From Trichocoleus desertorum NBK24 (lineage in GTDB: Bacteria; Cyanobacteriota; Cyanobacteriia; FACHB-46): a stretch of DNA of 64,000 nt. Each line of letters begins with the position of its first letter. Position 1 is the first letter of the stretch. Below the pieces are notes generated by a model that was not told the origin of the DNA, did not search any database, and saw nothing but the letters and a program-made list of their open reading frames with translations. Location: NCBI RefSeq assembly GCF_030409055.1, contig NZ_CP116619.1, positions 5,386,109 to 5,450,108 of the forward strand, written 5' to 3'. The translations under genes were made by a program, and so were the position numbers. Positions 38,270 through 47,874 of this stretch are shown piece after piece.

Positions 38270-39613
38270 TTAGAGGGTGAGAAATTCTTCGGCGCTAGAA
38301 GGATGAATCCCGATCGCCTGGTCAAAATCTTGTTTGGTCGCTCCCATTCTGATCGCGATCGCCAAAGTTTGAATGATTTCGGCAGCAGCCTCACCCACCA
38401 TATGCGCCCCTAAGACGCGATCGGAGCGGCTATCTAAGACTAATTTCACTAAGCTTTTTTCCGATCGCCCCGTCAAGCTGACATATAAGGGTGAAAATTG
38501 GCTGGACTCACAGCGCACCGCATCCCCAAACTGCTCACGGGCTTTCGTTTCACTTAGGCCCACAGATGCCGCTTCTGGACGAGCAAATACGGCTGTCGGC
38601 ACACAATCATAGTTGACTGGCTGGGGTTGTTCCCCAAATTCAGTTTCTACAAAGGCGATCGCTTCCATCTTGGCAACAGGCGTGAGGGCTAAACGATTGG
38701 TACAATCTCCCACTGCAAAGATATGAGGTTGCTGAGTGCGGCTGTATTCATCTACCGCGATCGCGCCTTTCGGGTCAGTGGCAATGTCTACTTGCTCTAA
38801 GCCCAAGTCTTTTGTATTTGGGGTGCGTCCCACGGCACACAGCACCGTATCTACGGTTAGCGCTTCTGCGCAGTCGCCTGCCAGTTGTAGGCATAGTCCT
38901 GTGGCTTCCGGCGTGATTTCCTTAGCTGTGGTATTCCCGCAAAACCTGATGCCGCGCTGAATCAACCCTGCTTGTACTTCGTGGCCCAGGTCTGAGTCGA
39001 AGCCAGATAAGATTTGCTCGGCTGTATCCACTAGGGTGACTTCTGAACCTAAGTTTCGCAGCAGGCTGGCGAACTCTACCCCAATGTATCCGCCCCCGAT
39101 AATGGCGATCCGCTGCGGCAATTGGGGCAGCTGAAACATCTCGCGTGAAGTGATGGCATGCTCCGCTCCCGGAAAGTCGGGCTTAGCGGGTCTACCTCCT
39201 ACCGCGATCAGAATTTTGTCTGCTGTGACTCGGCGATCGCCTACTTCCAAGGTGTGAGGATCTACAAAAGTGGCACGCCCTGAAAGTATCTCTACTCCTG
39301 CCTTAGATAGCGCTTGCTGGTGCGACTGCTGGGTGTGTTGTAGTTGTTGGTGAATCGCTTGCATCAGCTTCGACCAATCGAACTGGGGCTGGACTTCTTG
39401 CCAGCCGTACCCCACTGCATCTTGGAACAACTGCGGAAAATCAGCCGCATAGACCATCAGCTTTTTGGGCACGCAACCGCGATTGACACAGGTGCCGCCA
39501 ATGGCATTTTGCTCCGCGATCGCCACCCGCGGGCCATAAGCCGCCGCTCGTTTTGAGGCCGCAAGTCCAGCTGGCCCACCTCCCATGATCAACAGGTCAT
39601 AGTCAAAGCTCAT
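38270..39613 (-). CDS. Glutathione-reductase-like pyridine nucleotide disulfide oxidoreductase
   Basis: 447 residues. FAD-binding GGGPAG at 11-16, redox-active Cys42 and Cys47 in CVNRGC as in glutathione reductases, second dinucleotide fold with GGGYIG at 173-178, and His437 with Glu442 near the C-terminus (HPSSAEE). Overall it matches cyanobacterial gor genes. One feature departs from type: the loop after the second fold reads VDTAEQ (195-200), where NADPH-dependent enzymes carry arginines, and an acidic Asp196 sits at the position of the Glu of NAD-dependent lipoamide dehydrogenases. NADH preference is therefore possible. Confidence 0.88.
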   Translation of the reverse strand: MSFDYDLLIMGGGPAGLAASKRAAAYGPRVAIAEQNAIGGTCVNRGCVPKKLMVYAADFPQLFQDAVGYGWQEVQPQFDWSKLMQAIHQQLQHTQQSHQQALSKAGVEILSGRATFVDPHTLEVGDRRVTADKILIAVGGRPAKPDFPGAEHAITSREMFQLPQLPQRIAIIGGGYIGVEFASLLRNLGSEVTLVDTAEQILSGFDSDLGHEVQAGLIQRGIRFCGNTTAKEITPEATGLCLQLAGDCAEALTVDTVLCAVGRTPNTKDLGLEQVDIATDPKGAIAVDEYSRTQQPHIFAVGDCTNRLALTPVAKMEAIAFVETEFGEQPQPVNYDCVPTAVFARPEAASVGLSETKAREQFGDAVRCESSQFSPLYVSLTGRSEKSLVKLVLDSRSDRVLGAHMVGEAAAEIIQTLAIAIRMGATKQDFDQAIGIHPSSAEEFLTL

Positions 39614-39789
39614 CTACTTTTAACCTCGTTTTTGGCAGCCTTGTTTTACCAGCCTCACGCTCCAATAAATTCAGCTATCTTCTAGCTTGAGAATTTACTG
39701 GGTCAGCAGTCTAGTGGTAGGCTAACGCGGTCATAGGACGGAAAAAATCTATAAAAAGCTGGATTCGATACTCCCGCTTTATTCAAGGA

Positions 39790-40308
39790 TCATTCAATGC
39801 TCCCTGGATCGGCGTAAGCTTGCAGATTCTCAGTCGGGAAGTTGCGGAGAATGCGAGTGGCGCGGTTGAGTAATCCACTGGAGCCGCGCACAACCACTAA
39901 ATACTTTCCAGCATTGAGGCGGTCACGGTAAGGCAAGGTATCGCTCCCTCCGATCAGCAAACCCCCACCACCTCCAATCATCGCCCCACCCATTGCCCCA
40001 GAAAGGGCACCTAGGATGCCACCGATCAGATGGTTCCCCAGGCTTCCAGCCCAACTAAATAACTCGATGCCTGTAATGAAGTTAAAGACATAACCTGCTG
40101 CAAAACCAAAGGGAGCTAACCAAACAATCATTGAAATGGCTTGCTTGCGAGCGTCTGCGTTGGGATCTAGCAAGCCGTATTCATCGGCACTCTGATACCC
40201 TCTGCCCAAGATCGCCACTTGATGGGGCTGAAGCCCTTCTTTTTCTAGAGCTGAGTAAGCAGCCTCAGCTTCAATGCGATCGCCCAATACAGCCACAAGG
40301 TAGTTCAT
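39790..40308 (-). CDS. Glycine-rich membrane-associated hypothetical protein
   Basis: 172 residues from ATG 40308 (MNYLVAVLGDRIEAEAAYSA); an upstream in-frame start at 40392 would add 28 unlikely residues. The N-terminal 45 residues form a ferredoxin-like fold typical of heat-induced or general-stress YflT-like proteins. The middle has hydrophobic Gly-rich helices at about 60-82 and 92-122 (GGILGALSGAMGGAMIGGGG). The C-terminus again resembles the small alpha/beta half (KYLVVVRG). Divergent from serA. A stress-related role is inference. Confidence 0.7.
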   Translation of the reverse strand: MNYLVAVLGDRIEAEAAYSALEKEGLQPHQVAILGRGYQSADEYGLLDPNADARKQAISMIVWLAPFGFAAGYVFNFITGIELFSWAGSLGNHLIGGILGALSGAMGGAMIGGGGGLLIGGSDTLPYRDRLNAGKYLVVVRGSSGLLNRATRILRNFPTENLQAYADPGSIE

Positions 40309-40550
40309 AGTGTTGTCGAAAATTTCGTCACCGGATCTACTAATAGCAGGCCGACCGTACAAATCCCTCCCCAGACGATTGATAAAAATCAAAAAACTTT
40401 TTGGGGATCAGCAACGATGAGACGCTTTAGTTCTACAATTGCCTATTGTGGCAAATCGTCTTTGTAGTAAGCCGTTACAATACTGCTGCTCAATTGCTGC
40501 TGACTTGTTCAGTGGGGCCAGTTCTCCCTTTCGCGTTAAATCTGCCTACC

Positions 40551-42131
40551 ATGTCAAAGGTTCTCGTCTCCGATCCCATCGACCAAGTTGGAATTGATAT
40601 TCTCTCCCAGGTCGCCCAAGTTGATATCAAAACTGGGTTACCCCCCGAAGAACTTATCCGGATTATCCCGGAGTACGATGCCTTAATGATCCGCTCTGGT
40701 ACGCGGGTAACTCAAGAAATTATTGAGGCTGGCACGCAACTCAAGATTATTGGTCGTGCGGGTGTCGGTGTAGACAATGTGGATGTGCCCGCAGCTACCC
40801 GTCGCGGAATCTTGGTAGTCAACTCGCCCGAAGGCAACACGATCGCTGCGGCAGAACATACCCTGGCAATGATGCTGTCTCTCTCTCGCTACATCCCCGA
40901 TGCCAACCAATCGATCAAGAGTGGTCAGTGGGATCGTAAAACCTATGTAGGCGTAGAAGTCTACAAGAAATCCTTAGGGATTGTGGGCTTAGGTAAGATT
41001 GGGGCGCATGTCGCCACCGTCGCTAGAGCGATGGGCATGAAACTGCTCGCTTATGATCCTTTCGTTTCTACTGAGCGGGCAGAACAGTTGGGTTGCCGTC
41101 TCGTAGAACTCGATCTGCTGTTGCGCGAAGCCGACTACATTACGCTGCATCTACCCAAAACTCCGGAAACGACTCATTTGATCAACGCAGAGTCGTTGGC
41201 AAAAATGAAGCCCACCGCTCGAATTATCAACTGTGCCCGTGGCGGCATCATTGACGAAGACGCTTTGGTGGAGGCTGTTAAAACTGGCAAAATTGCAGGT
41301 GCAGCCATAGACGTATTTGAAGCTGAGCCTTTGGGAGAATCCTCCCTGCGATCGGCGGGTAAGGATCTGATCTTGACTCCTCACTTGGGCGCTTCGACTG
41401 AGGAAGCTCAGGTCAACGTCGCGATCGATGTGGCTGAGCAAATCCGTGATGTGCTGTTAGGTCTACCCGCTCGTTCGGCGGTCAACATCCCTGGTTTGCG
41501 CCCCGAAGTTCTGGAAAAACTGCGTCCCTATTTGCAACTCGCTGAAACCTTAGGTAATTTGGTGGCTCAGTTAGCGGGCGGTCGAGTGGAAAGCCTGAAT
41601 ATCCGCTTGCAAGGGGAGGTCGCTACCAGCGATACGCAACCGATTGTAATTGCGGCACTAAAGGGTCTGCTCTCCCACGCTTTGCAAGAGCGAGTTAACT
41701 ATGTCAATGCCAGCATTGAAGCCAAGGAGCGCGGCATTCGGGTGGTTGAAACTCGTGATGCGTCAGTGAAGGACTATACAGGCTCTTTGGTGGTTTCTGC
41801 TAAAGGCTCGTTGGGTGAGCATTCGGTGACAGGGGCGTTGTTGGGCGGTGATGAAATTCGGATTACGAATGTAGATGAGTTTCCCGTCAACGTGCCACCA
41901 AACCGCTACATGCTGTTTACGCTGCACCGCGATATGCCAGGAATTATTGGCAAGATTGGCTCTCTGTTGGGTAGCTTCAATGTCAACATTGCCAGTATGC
42001 AGGTGGGCCGCAAGATTGTGCGTGGTGATGCGGTGATGGTGCTGAGTATTGATGATCCGCTGCCAGATGGGATTTTGGCTGAAATCTTGAAGGTGCCGGG
42101 GATTCGGGATGCTTATACGGTGACGTTGTAG
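40551..42131 (+). CDS. serA: D-3-phosphoglycerate dehydrogenase
   Basis: 526 residues from ATG 40551 (MSKVLVSDPIDQVG). The reading frame is open for 35 codons upstream, but those residues do not resemble SerA. It has the catalytic and NAD-binding domains (GLGKIGAHVA; RIINCARGG; LTPHLGASTEEA with catalytic His), then an allosteric substrate-binding domain and a C-terminal ACT domain at about 450-526. It catalyses the first step of phosphorylated serine synthesis, with serine feedback through ACT. Length fits the long, type I enzymes. Confidence 0.97.
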   Translation: MSKVLVSDPIDQVGIDILSQVAQVDIKTGLPPEELIRIIPEYDALMIRSGTRVTQEIIEAGTQLKIIGRAGVGVDNVDVPAATRRGILVVNSPEGNTIAAAEHTLAMMLSLSRYIPDANQSIKSGQWDRKTYVGVEVYKKSLGIVGLGKIGAHVATVARAMGMKLLAYDPFVSTERAEQLGCRLVELDLLLREADYITLHLPKTPETTHLINAESLAKMKPTARIINCARGGIIDEDALVEAVKTGKIAGAAIDVFEAEPLGESSLRSAGKDLILTPHLGASTEEAQVNVAIDVAEQIRDVLLGLPARSAVNIPGLRPEVLEKLRPYLQLAETLGNLVAQLAGGRVESLNIRLQGEVATSDTQPIVIAALKGLLSHALQERVNYVNASIEAKERGIRVVETRDASVKDYTGSLVVSAKGSLGEHSVTGALLGGDEIRITNVDEFPVNVPPNRYMLFTLHRDMPGIIGKIGSLLGSFNVNIASMQVGRKIVRGDAVMVLSIDDPLPDGILAEILKVPGIRDAYTVTL

Positions 42132-42263
42132 GTTTGGTTACGCTGTAAGGCGGGTTTGGATTCACTGTAAGGCGATCGCTTGCGAATCTATTTGAACTAA
42201 TGGGCAGTGGGGATCAATTTTGGTTCTCATTGTCCTTTTTTGACATCTAGGGAAATCCGAGCC

Positions 42264-42335
42264 TTGAGGGCACCTGCCCTCAAACTCCCGCTGAGGGACG
42301 GCTGCGTCCCCCAGACCCCCTCCAGACGAGTCTGG
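42264..42335. repeat. Cluster of three consecutive small palindromes
   Basis: Between serA and prmA: arms 42264-42272 / 42275-42283 (TTGAGGGCA and complement, 2-nt spacer); 42295-42300 / 42305-42310 (GGGACG/CGTCCC); 42322-42327 / 42330-42335 (CCAGAC/GTCTGG). A further CCAGAC at 42311-42316 offers alternative pairing. The stretch is GC-rich compared with its flanks and looks like a dispersed repeat element. Confidence 0.5.
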
Positions 42336-42491
42336 TTGTAGGTGTTTCGAGAAAGTCTAGAGATTCTTTCTGCGTCAATCTCGATCTTTTGAGAAGATAG
42401 TTTGACGGAGATTGTTACAGTTGCTTTGGCGCGTACAATACTTCCGAGTGGATGGATTGATTGAGCATAATTTTGATCTGGGGCGGCAATC

Positions 42492-43391
42492 TTGGCAAAT
42501 AGCTGGTGGGAAATTCAAGTTCTTTGCGATCCGGCGCTGGACGATTTAGCTTTTTGGCGGTTGGAAGACTTTGGCTGTAAAGGCACGTCTAGCGAAATCA
42601 AAGGCCATGCTTGCTTGGTGAAGGCTTATTTGCCCCAGGAGCAGGCTCACCTTTTGGATTTGGCGGCATTGGCTTTGCTGTTACGGCAAGATGCGCTGGC
42701 AGTGGGGATGTCTGTTCCGGCGGTTCAATGGGAAATTATTGATGAGGAGGATTGGTCTAGTAGCTGGAAGCAGCACTGGCAACCGCAAGAGATTGGCGAT
42801 CGCTTCTTAATCTACCCCGCTTGGCTACCGCTGCCTGATGAATCAACTCTTAAGGATCGCTTATTGCTTCGCTTAGATCCAGGGGTGGCGTTTGGGACGG
42901 GAGCGCACCCGACGACTCAGCTTTGCCTAGAAGCGCTAGAGATGCGGATGGGGCCAGGGGCAACAGATGTGGTTGTGGCAGACATTGGTTGTGGTTCTGG
43001 CATTCTCTCGGTTGGGGCAGTGCTTTTGGGAGCTAGGAAAGCTTATGCAGTTGACATTGATCCGTTAGCCGTTCGCTCTGTTCACGAAAATGTGGAGCTG
43101 AATCAAGTTGACCCGGATCGGTTGCTCGTTGAAACAGGTAGCATTGATCGCTTGATTGAAATGACTCAGGGGCCAGTGGATGGCTTTACGTGCAATATTC
43201 TGGCTGAGGTGATTCTGGATATGATCCCTGATATGTCGGCTTTGGCTAAGGCGAATACGTGGGGGATTCTCAGCGGTATTTTGCTGGATCAGGTGAAACC
43301 GATCGCCGATACGCTAGAGCAACATGACTGGATTGTGGCGACGTTATGGCGGCGGCAAGATTGGTGTTGCCTGAATATTCGTCGTTCTTAG
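42492..43391 (+). CDS. prmA: Ribosomal protein L11 methyltransferase
   Basis: 299 residues. TTG start at 42492, with GGGGCGG about 8 nt upstream; no ATG or GTG gives a fuller N-terminus. An N-terminal substrate-recognition domain ([10 protein letters not shown]) is followed by a class I SAM methyltransferase core ([15 protein letters not shown] at about 160-175, then DIDPLAV and NILAEVI). Family role: trimethylation of ribosomal protein L11. It is 360 bp downstream of serA, with a hairpin cluster between them, so probably transcribed separately. Confidence 0.93.
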   Translation: MANSWWEIQVLCDPALDDLAFWRLEDFGCKGTSSEIKGHACLVKAYLPQEQAHLLDLAALALLLRQDALAVGMSVPAVQWEIIDEEDWSSSWKQHWQPQEIGDRFLIYPAWLPLPDESTLKDRLLLRLDPGVAFGTGAHPTTQLCLEALEMRMGPGATDVVVADIGCGSGILSVGAVLLGARKAYAVDIDPLAVRSVHENVELNQVDPDRLLVETGSIDRLIEMTQGPVDGFTCNILAEVILDMIPDMSALAKANTWGILSGILLDQVKPIADTLEQHDWIVATLWRRQDWCCLNIRRS

Positions 43392-43521
43392 AGACTATAT
43401 TCTAGTTGACAGGGATTCGTTAAAGTCTTGACGTCAACACCTGCAAAATAGGTGCGATCGCCTCAGCCCTTGGCGGTCTAAACTTTGGAAAGGATGCTGC
43501 ACTGGAGAAAGGGGAATTGTC

Positions 43522-44784
43522 ATGGTAGAAGCACCCACAGCCGATCGGATGAAATGGGCAAATGCCTTGTCAACCCGCTCTTCTTTAGAGGCGGCGATTG
43601 AGGAAGTAGTGGAGCGGGCTCAGGAGGGCTTAGGCGTTGCAGCGAATTTCGGCATTTTGTTTATCTCAGCAGCTTTTTCCAGTGAATATTCTCGCCTCAT
43701 GCCCCTCCTGAAAGAGCGTTTGTCAGTGCCTACCTTAATCGGCTGTAGTGGGGGTGGCATTATTGGGGTTGACTCTAGCGGGGAAGCTCAAGAAGTTGAG
43801 GTGGAGCCTGCTCTGAGCTTAAGTTTGGCTTACTTACCAGAAGTGAAAATTCATGCTTTTCACCTCACGGGTGAGGAGTTGCCGGATCTCGACAGCTCGC
43901 CGGATGCTTGGGTGAAGGTGATTGGGGTTCCGCCAGAGGAGGAGCCTGACTTTATTTTGTTGGCTGATCTGATGTCATCCAAGATCAATGATTTGTTGCA
44001 AGGGCTGGACTTTGCCTACCCAGGCTCGATCAAGGTAGGGGGGTTGGCGAGTGCAAATGCGATGGGAGGCAACAATGGTCTGTTTTGCAACTATCAACTC
44101 CAGCGTGAGGGGATCGTGGGGGTCGCCTTAAGTGGCAAGATCGTAGTAGAAACGATTGTGGCTCAAGGTTGTCGGCCTATTGGTCCCGTCTATCGGGTGA
44201 CAGAAGGGGAGCGCAACATCTTATTGGGGCTAGAAGCTCAAACCGACTCAGACTTGGGAGTGAGCAATGGTAAAGGTCGTACTCCTCTGACGGTGCTGCA
44301 AGAGCTGATCCAAGACATGAGCGAAGAAGACCGATCGCTGGCGCAGCATTCATTGTTTGTCGGGATAGCTCGGAATGCGTTTAAGCAAACATTAGAGCAG
44401 GGGGATTTTTTGATCCGACAGGTCTTGGGGGTTGATCCGAGGGTAGGGGCGATCGCGGTTGGAGATCGGGTTCGTTCGGGTCAGCGAATTCAATTTCATT
44501 TACGTGATGCTGAGGCTTCGGCAGAGGATCTCCGTAAGTTGCTAGAGCGTTATTGTAAGCAAAATTCTGCTGACCCAACTTCTAAAGCAGCTTTAATGTT
44601 TTCTTGCTTGGGGCGAGGTGAAGGGCTTTATGGAGAACCTAATTTTGACTCACATTTATTCAGTCGTTATTTTGGCAATGTGCCTTTGAGCGGTTTTTTC
44701 TGCAATGGTGAGATTGGCCCGATTGCAGATAACACGTTTCTTCACGGCTACACGTCTGTATTTGGGATTTTGCGGCAAGGATAA
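43522..44784 (+). CDS. FIST-domain signalling protein
   Basis: 420 residues, start ATG 43522 with GAAAGGGG upstream. FIST N at about 25-235 (FGILFISAAFSS, GCSGGGIIGV) and FIST C at about 240-400 (SGFFCNGEIGPI) follow the usual order. FIST modules are thought to bind small ligands such as amino acids and occur alone or with kinases. This one is stand-alone and cytoplasmic. It is followed by a strong terminator, so it is probably monocistronic. Confidence 0.9.
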   Translation: MVEAPTADRMKWANALSTRSSLEAAIEEVVERAQEGLGVAANFGILFISAAFSSEYSRLMPLLKERLSVPTLIGCSGGGIIGVDSSGEAQEVEVEPALSLSLAYLPEVKIHAFHLTGEELPDLDSSPDAWVKVIGVPPEEEPDFILLADLMSSKINDLLQGLDFAYPGSIKVGGLASANAMGGNNGLFCNYQLQREGIVGVALSGKIVVETIVAQGCRPIGPVYRVTEGERNILLGLEAQTDSDLGVSNGKGRTPLTVLQELIQDMSEEDRSLAQHSLFVGIARNAFKQTLEQGDFLIRQVLGVDPRVGAIAVGDRVRSGQRIQFHLRDAEASAEDLRKLLERYCKQNSADPTSKAALMFSCLGRGEGLYGEPNFDSHLFSRYFGNVPLSGFFCNGEIGPIADNTFLHGYTSVFGILRQG

Positions 44785-44855
44785 GTCATTCCTCCTCCTT
44801 TTTCATCCTTCTATAATCTCTTCCCTTCTACAACCTGAAGCTATCCCATTGGTCA

Positions 44856-44880
44856 GAGGCGATCGCGCCTCTTTTTTTTT
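44856..44880 (+). terminator. Intrinsic terminator containing a HIP1 core
   Basis: GAGGCG (44856-44861) pairs with CGCCTC (44866-44871), 4-nt loop, followed by nine T (44872-44880). The HIP1 octamer forms part of the stem. It terminates the FIST gene 72 bp upstream. Confidence 0.9.
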
Positions 44881-44931
44881 ACTATATGAACAGGCATTTA
44901 ATTGCAGTTTTGAAAATTTGGAATATTTAAT

Positions 44932-45297
44932 ATGAATAAGGATTCTGCATCTTATCCTGACTCTTCAGGTATCAATCAACCGATGACTCCTGAAGAAGTT
45001 GATCCCAAACAAAAGCGAGAGCAGAAGGAAGAAATGGATCGCGTTGGCAAGGGAAATCTAACGGCTAACCCTGGCGATCGCATTGATGATTCTAAGAGTG
45101 TGCAAGAAAAAGCGCAGCAAGTTTCAGTGGATACTGCAGATATCACTGGGGATCATATTGTGGTTCCTACCTACTTTGTCGTGGATGAGCCCGATGGCTC
45201 CCAAAAGCCGTTGCATCATGTGAAGGATGCTGACGAAATTTCCGATGTGATCCGCCAAGCCCGGGTGGACGAAAATGGTGAGCGGATTTGGCGGTAG
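44932..45297 (+). CDS. Hydrophilic hypothetical protein, 121 residues
   Basis: ATG 44932 opens a very hydrophilic protein. The N-terminal half is rich in Lys, Glu, Asp and Gln without bulky residues (disordered). The second half is more ordered (GDHIVVPTYFVVDEPDGS, then VRQ-like helix and GERIWR end). No membrane segment or signal. It lies 75 bp before the ChaB-like gene. Its composition resembles small stress-related hydrophilic proteins; family not recognised. Confidence 0.65.
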   Translation: MNKDSASYPDSSGINQPMTPEEVDPKQKREQKEEMDRVGKGNLTANPGDRIDDSKSVQEKAQQVSVDTADITGDHIVVPTYFVVDEPDGSQKPLHHVKDADEISDVIRQARVDENGERIWR

Positions 45298-45372
45298 GTT
45301 TTCTTTGTGGGGGACATGATGTCATGGCAACCCGCGATTACTCCAGCGATCGCTATAAGTTAAGGGGGATTT

Positions 45373-45579
45373 ATGCCCTATGCAGAAGTTGGAGAGTTAC
45401 CCGATGCGGTTAAGCATCACTTACCCAAGCATGCTCAGGAGATTTTTTTGGCAGCATTTAACCACGCTTTTGCAGAGTACGAAGGTGAGGAAGAACGTGC
45501 TTTTCGAGTGGCTTGGGCAGCAGTGAAGCGAGACTACGAGAAGGGTGATGATGGCAACTGGCATCGCAAGCCTGACTAA
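45373..45579 (+). CDS. ChaB-family protein
   Basis: 68 residues that form a complete ChaB domain: MPYAEVGELPDAVKHHLP at the start, the characteristic AQEIFLAAFNHAF helix, EERAFRVAWAAVK, and a KGDDGNWHRK end. GGGGGA lies 5-9 nt before the ATG. In E. coli ChaB is linked to the ChaA cation antiporter; in cyanobacteria it is often a stand-alone small protein of unknown role. A hairpin terminator follows. Confidence 0.9.
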   Translation: MPYAEVGELPDAVKHHLPKHAQEIFLAAFNHAFAEYEGEEERAFRVAWAAVKRDYEKGDDGNWHRKPD

Positions 45580-45600
45580 CGTATGAGGTAACTTTCCTTG

Positions 45601-45618
45601 GGGCGCACCTTTGCGCCC
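45601..45618 (+). terminator. Hairpin terminator of the ChaB-like gene
   Basis: GGGCGCA (45601-45607) and TGCGCCC (45612-45618) pair perfectly with a 4-nt loop, followed by TTGTCCTATTT, a weak T-rich tail. It lies 22 bp after the stop codon. Confidence 0.65.
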
Positions 45619-45710
45619 TTGTCCTATTTAACTAGTTATTACCTGCTTATTCGTAACTGTTATTAGTCTGAATAATTGGCCTAAGTGAATAATTTTTAGG
45701 AGTAACGTCA

Positions 45711-46607
45711 ATGAACCTGAAGGCAGTTTGGACGCTGCTCAAAGATACGGTACAAGAGTGGCAGACAGATAAAGTGCCGTTGTTAGCAGCAGCGCTTGCC
45801 TACTACACCATATTCTCTCTCGCACCTCTGCTCACTATTGTCATTGCGATCGCAGGTTTCGTTTTTGGCCCTGATGCTGCGCGGAACCAGCTAGATGAGC
45901 AAATTCAGGGCTTAGTGGGTGCCCAGGGAGCCGATGCCATCCAGACGATGATTCAGAACGCCTACAACCCTTCCTCAGGCATCATTGCCACAGTGATCAG
46001 TGTGGTAACGCTGCTCTTGGGGGCTTCTGGCGTGTTTGCTCAGTTGCAAGACGCTCTCAATACTATCTGGGAGGTTCCACCCCCTCAGGAAGGCGTAAAA
46101 GGCATGGTGAAAGCACGTGCCACTTCCTTTGCAATGATTTTGGTGATTGGCTTTTTGCTTTTGGTTTCTTTAGTAGCGAGTACTGTGCTGGCGACGGTGG
46201 GCAACTTCTTCGGCCATTTGATCCCAGGTCTCGCCATTCTCTGGCAAGTTGTTAACTTTGTAATTTCCTTTGGAGTTATCACGCTCTTATTTGCCCTAAT
46301 CTACCGTGTGCTACCAGACGTCAGGGTGCCGTGGGGCGATGTGTGGCATGGTGCCATTGTGACTGCTTTATTGTTTACGGTTGGTAAATGGTTGCTCGGC
46401 CTCTATCTCGGCAATAGTGGTGTTGCTTCTCCCTACGGGGCTGCGGGTTCTTTCGTAGTAGTTCTAGTTTGGGTTTATTACTCGGCCCAGATTTTGCTGT
46501 TTGGGGCTGAGTTTACCCAGGTTTACTCCAAGCACTATGGCTCTAAGTGGCGCATTGCCCGCAATAATGCCCCGTTAGAAACTAAAACGGACGCAAAGCT
46601 AAGCTAG
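45711..46607 (+). CDS. YihY/BrkB-family membrane protein
   Basis: 298 residues with about six membrane helices. The family pattern is clear: LLAAALAYYTIFSLAPLLTI near residue 25, GASGVFAQLQDALNTIWEV near 100, and GAAGSFVVVLVWVYYSAQILLFGAEFTQVY near 245-275. GGAG lies 8 nt before ATG 45711. Members are integral inner-membrane proteins, once misnamed ribonuclease BN; the function is unresolved. The C-terminal tail is hydrophilic. Confidence 0.93.
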   Translation: MNLKAVWTLLKDTVQEWQTDKVPLLAAALAYYTIFSLAPLLTIVIAIAGFVFGPDAARNQLDEQIQGLVGAQGADAIQTMIQNAYNPSSGIIATVISVVTLLLGASGVFAQLQDALNTIWEVPPPQEGVKGMVKARATSFAMILVIGFLLLVSLVASTVLATVGNFFGHLIPGLAILWQVVNFVISFGVITLLFALIYRVLPDVRVPWGDVWHGAIVTALLFTVGKWLLGLYLGNSGVASPYGAAGSFVVVLVWVYYSAQILLFGAEFTQVYSKHYGSKWRIARNNAPLETKTDAKLS

Positions 46608-46668
46608 GAACGCCAAGGCTGAATAAGGCTAAATGGATGAAATTTTGTTGGGTCGGATGAGGTTAAAG

Positions 46669-47370
46669 TTACAAGTAGGTAAGCCCAGCGTAGACAGCCA
46701 CTAAAAATGAGTAAGGTTCCTGCTCTTCATCAGCTTGAGTGTTCTTAAAGGTAAAGTCTGCTAGGGCGATCGCGACCGACTCAATCCCGGACTCACAAGC
46801 TGTAATCGTCAAATCACTGACAATCGTTGGAACCGCTTCAATCTCTGGGCGATCGCTTTGGCGGTTCGCTTTGGGACCAATCACAAATCTGACTCTGTAT
46901 TGTCCGGGTTGATCCAAAATCAAGCAGGGGGTCAGAGTATCCGTATCGAGCAAGCGGAAGTGACTGCCCGCAGGCCACTCGATCAAAGACCACTCAAAAG
47001 CAGGAAATTGACCGTTTACCCAGCCTGGAATGCCAAGAGCTGTGTCAGTCTGAGAGCCTAGACCCTTGGAAACTCGACTCATTTTTTGTGGGTCAACCGA
47101 AGGGCACGTGATGCAACGAGGTTGCCAAGCATTATACTTTCGCTTCACTAGCAACCACTGCTCCTGTAGTTCATGGCAAGTTAGTGGCTCTAATTTCTGC
47201 CGTTCCTGCACTAGGAGATTGGACTGAGTGGAGACGCTAGGAGTCCGGTAGGCTGTGGCACTAAGTTCGGAAGCTGGCCGCTCAGTCAGATCCCAATCTT
47301 GGTCTGAATCTGGGTCGGATCTCATCGATGCTACCGTTGCACTCAAAACTGTCAAAACTTTTGTTTTCAC
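46669..47370 (-). CDS. Hypothetical protein, 233 residues
   Basis: An ATG start at 47370 opens a soluble protein. The N-terminal 75 residues are low-complexity and polar. The middle has CITCPS and KYNAWQPR, and the C-terminal half is beta-rich (FEWSLIEWPAGSHFRLLD, then YRVRFVIGP) ending in FLVAVYAGLTYL. No signal peptide, membrane segment or catalytic motif I can name. The frame is complete and lies apart from its neighbours. Real but unassigned. Confidence 0.6.
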   Translation of the reverse strand: MKTKVLTVLSATVASMRSDPDSDQDWDLTERPASELSATAYRTPSVSTQSNLLVQERQKLEPLTCHELQEQWLLVKRKYNAWQPRCITCPSVDPQKMSRVSKGLGSQTDTALGIPGWVNGQFPAFEWSLIEWPAGSHFRLLDTDTLTPCLILDQPGQYRVRFVIGPKANRQSDRPEIEAVPTIVSDLTITACESGIESVAIALADFTFKNTQADEEQEPYSFLVAVYAGLTYL

Positions 47371-47874
47371 GATGACCCTTGGGTTAAAGCAAATGATCGA
47401 GAACCTGGCACCTAAGCAATCTGATAGTCTGTTAGCTTGTCAGCTTTTAGTTGCGTAGTACAGAGGTGCCATCCCTGTGTGGGGCCATACTCCTCACTCC
47501 GTTGTCAGTTGTTTCGCAAAGCACTAAGATGGTGGCGCGGCTCCTACGGCATAGAGTGGTCTTGAGTTCTTGTTCACCGATTTCTAGAACGAGCTGTCAG
47601 AGTTTGCCCATCAGATAATTAGCAAAGGTTCCTCAGTATATTTGCGGCTAAAGTGTGGAGCTACGATAGCTGTATCTTAACTGATTACCTTTTATCTAAG
47701 TGATATTATCTAATTTCAAATCGATATTTTTAACCAAAATTAATTGCGATCGCGTCTTCATCCCTCAAAATAAATCAACCTTCAAGGATGAATAAGCATC
47801 ACCCAGACTGATAATCTCTACTAGGGGTGGAATTGTCTCCGCTCTCCGAAACTATCTTCGCTTCGATGTGTGCC
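47371..47874. other. Divergent region upstream of bioB
   Basis: About 500 bp between a minus-strand hypothetical gene and bioB. Contains one HIP1-like site and an inverted repeat TTCATCC (about 47758) / GGATGAA (about 47785) roughly 90 bp before bioB. No reading frame. The repeat could be a control site for bioB, but no BirA-like operator is recognisable. Confidence 0.4.

Noticed and set aside
41151-41441. 96-codon minus-strand frame inside serA
   Set aside because: Opposite-strand shadow of an unambiguous serA gene.
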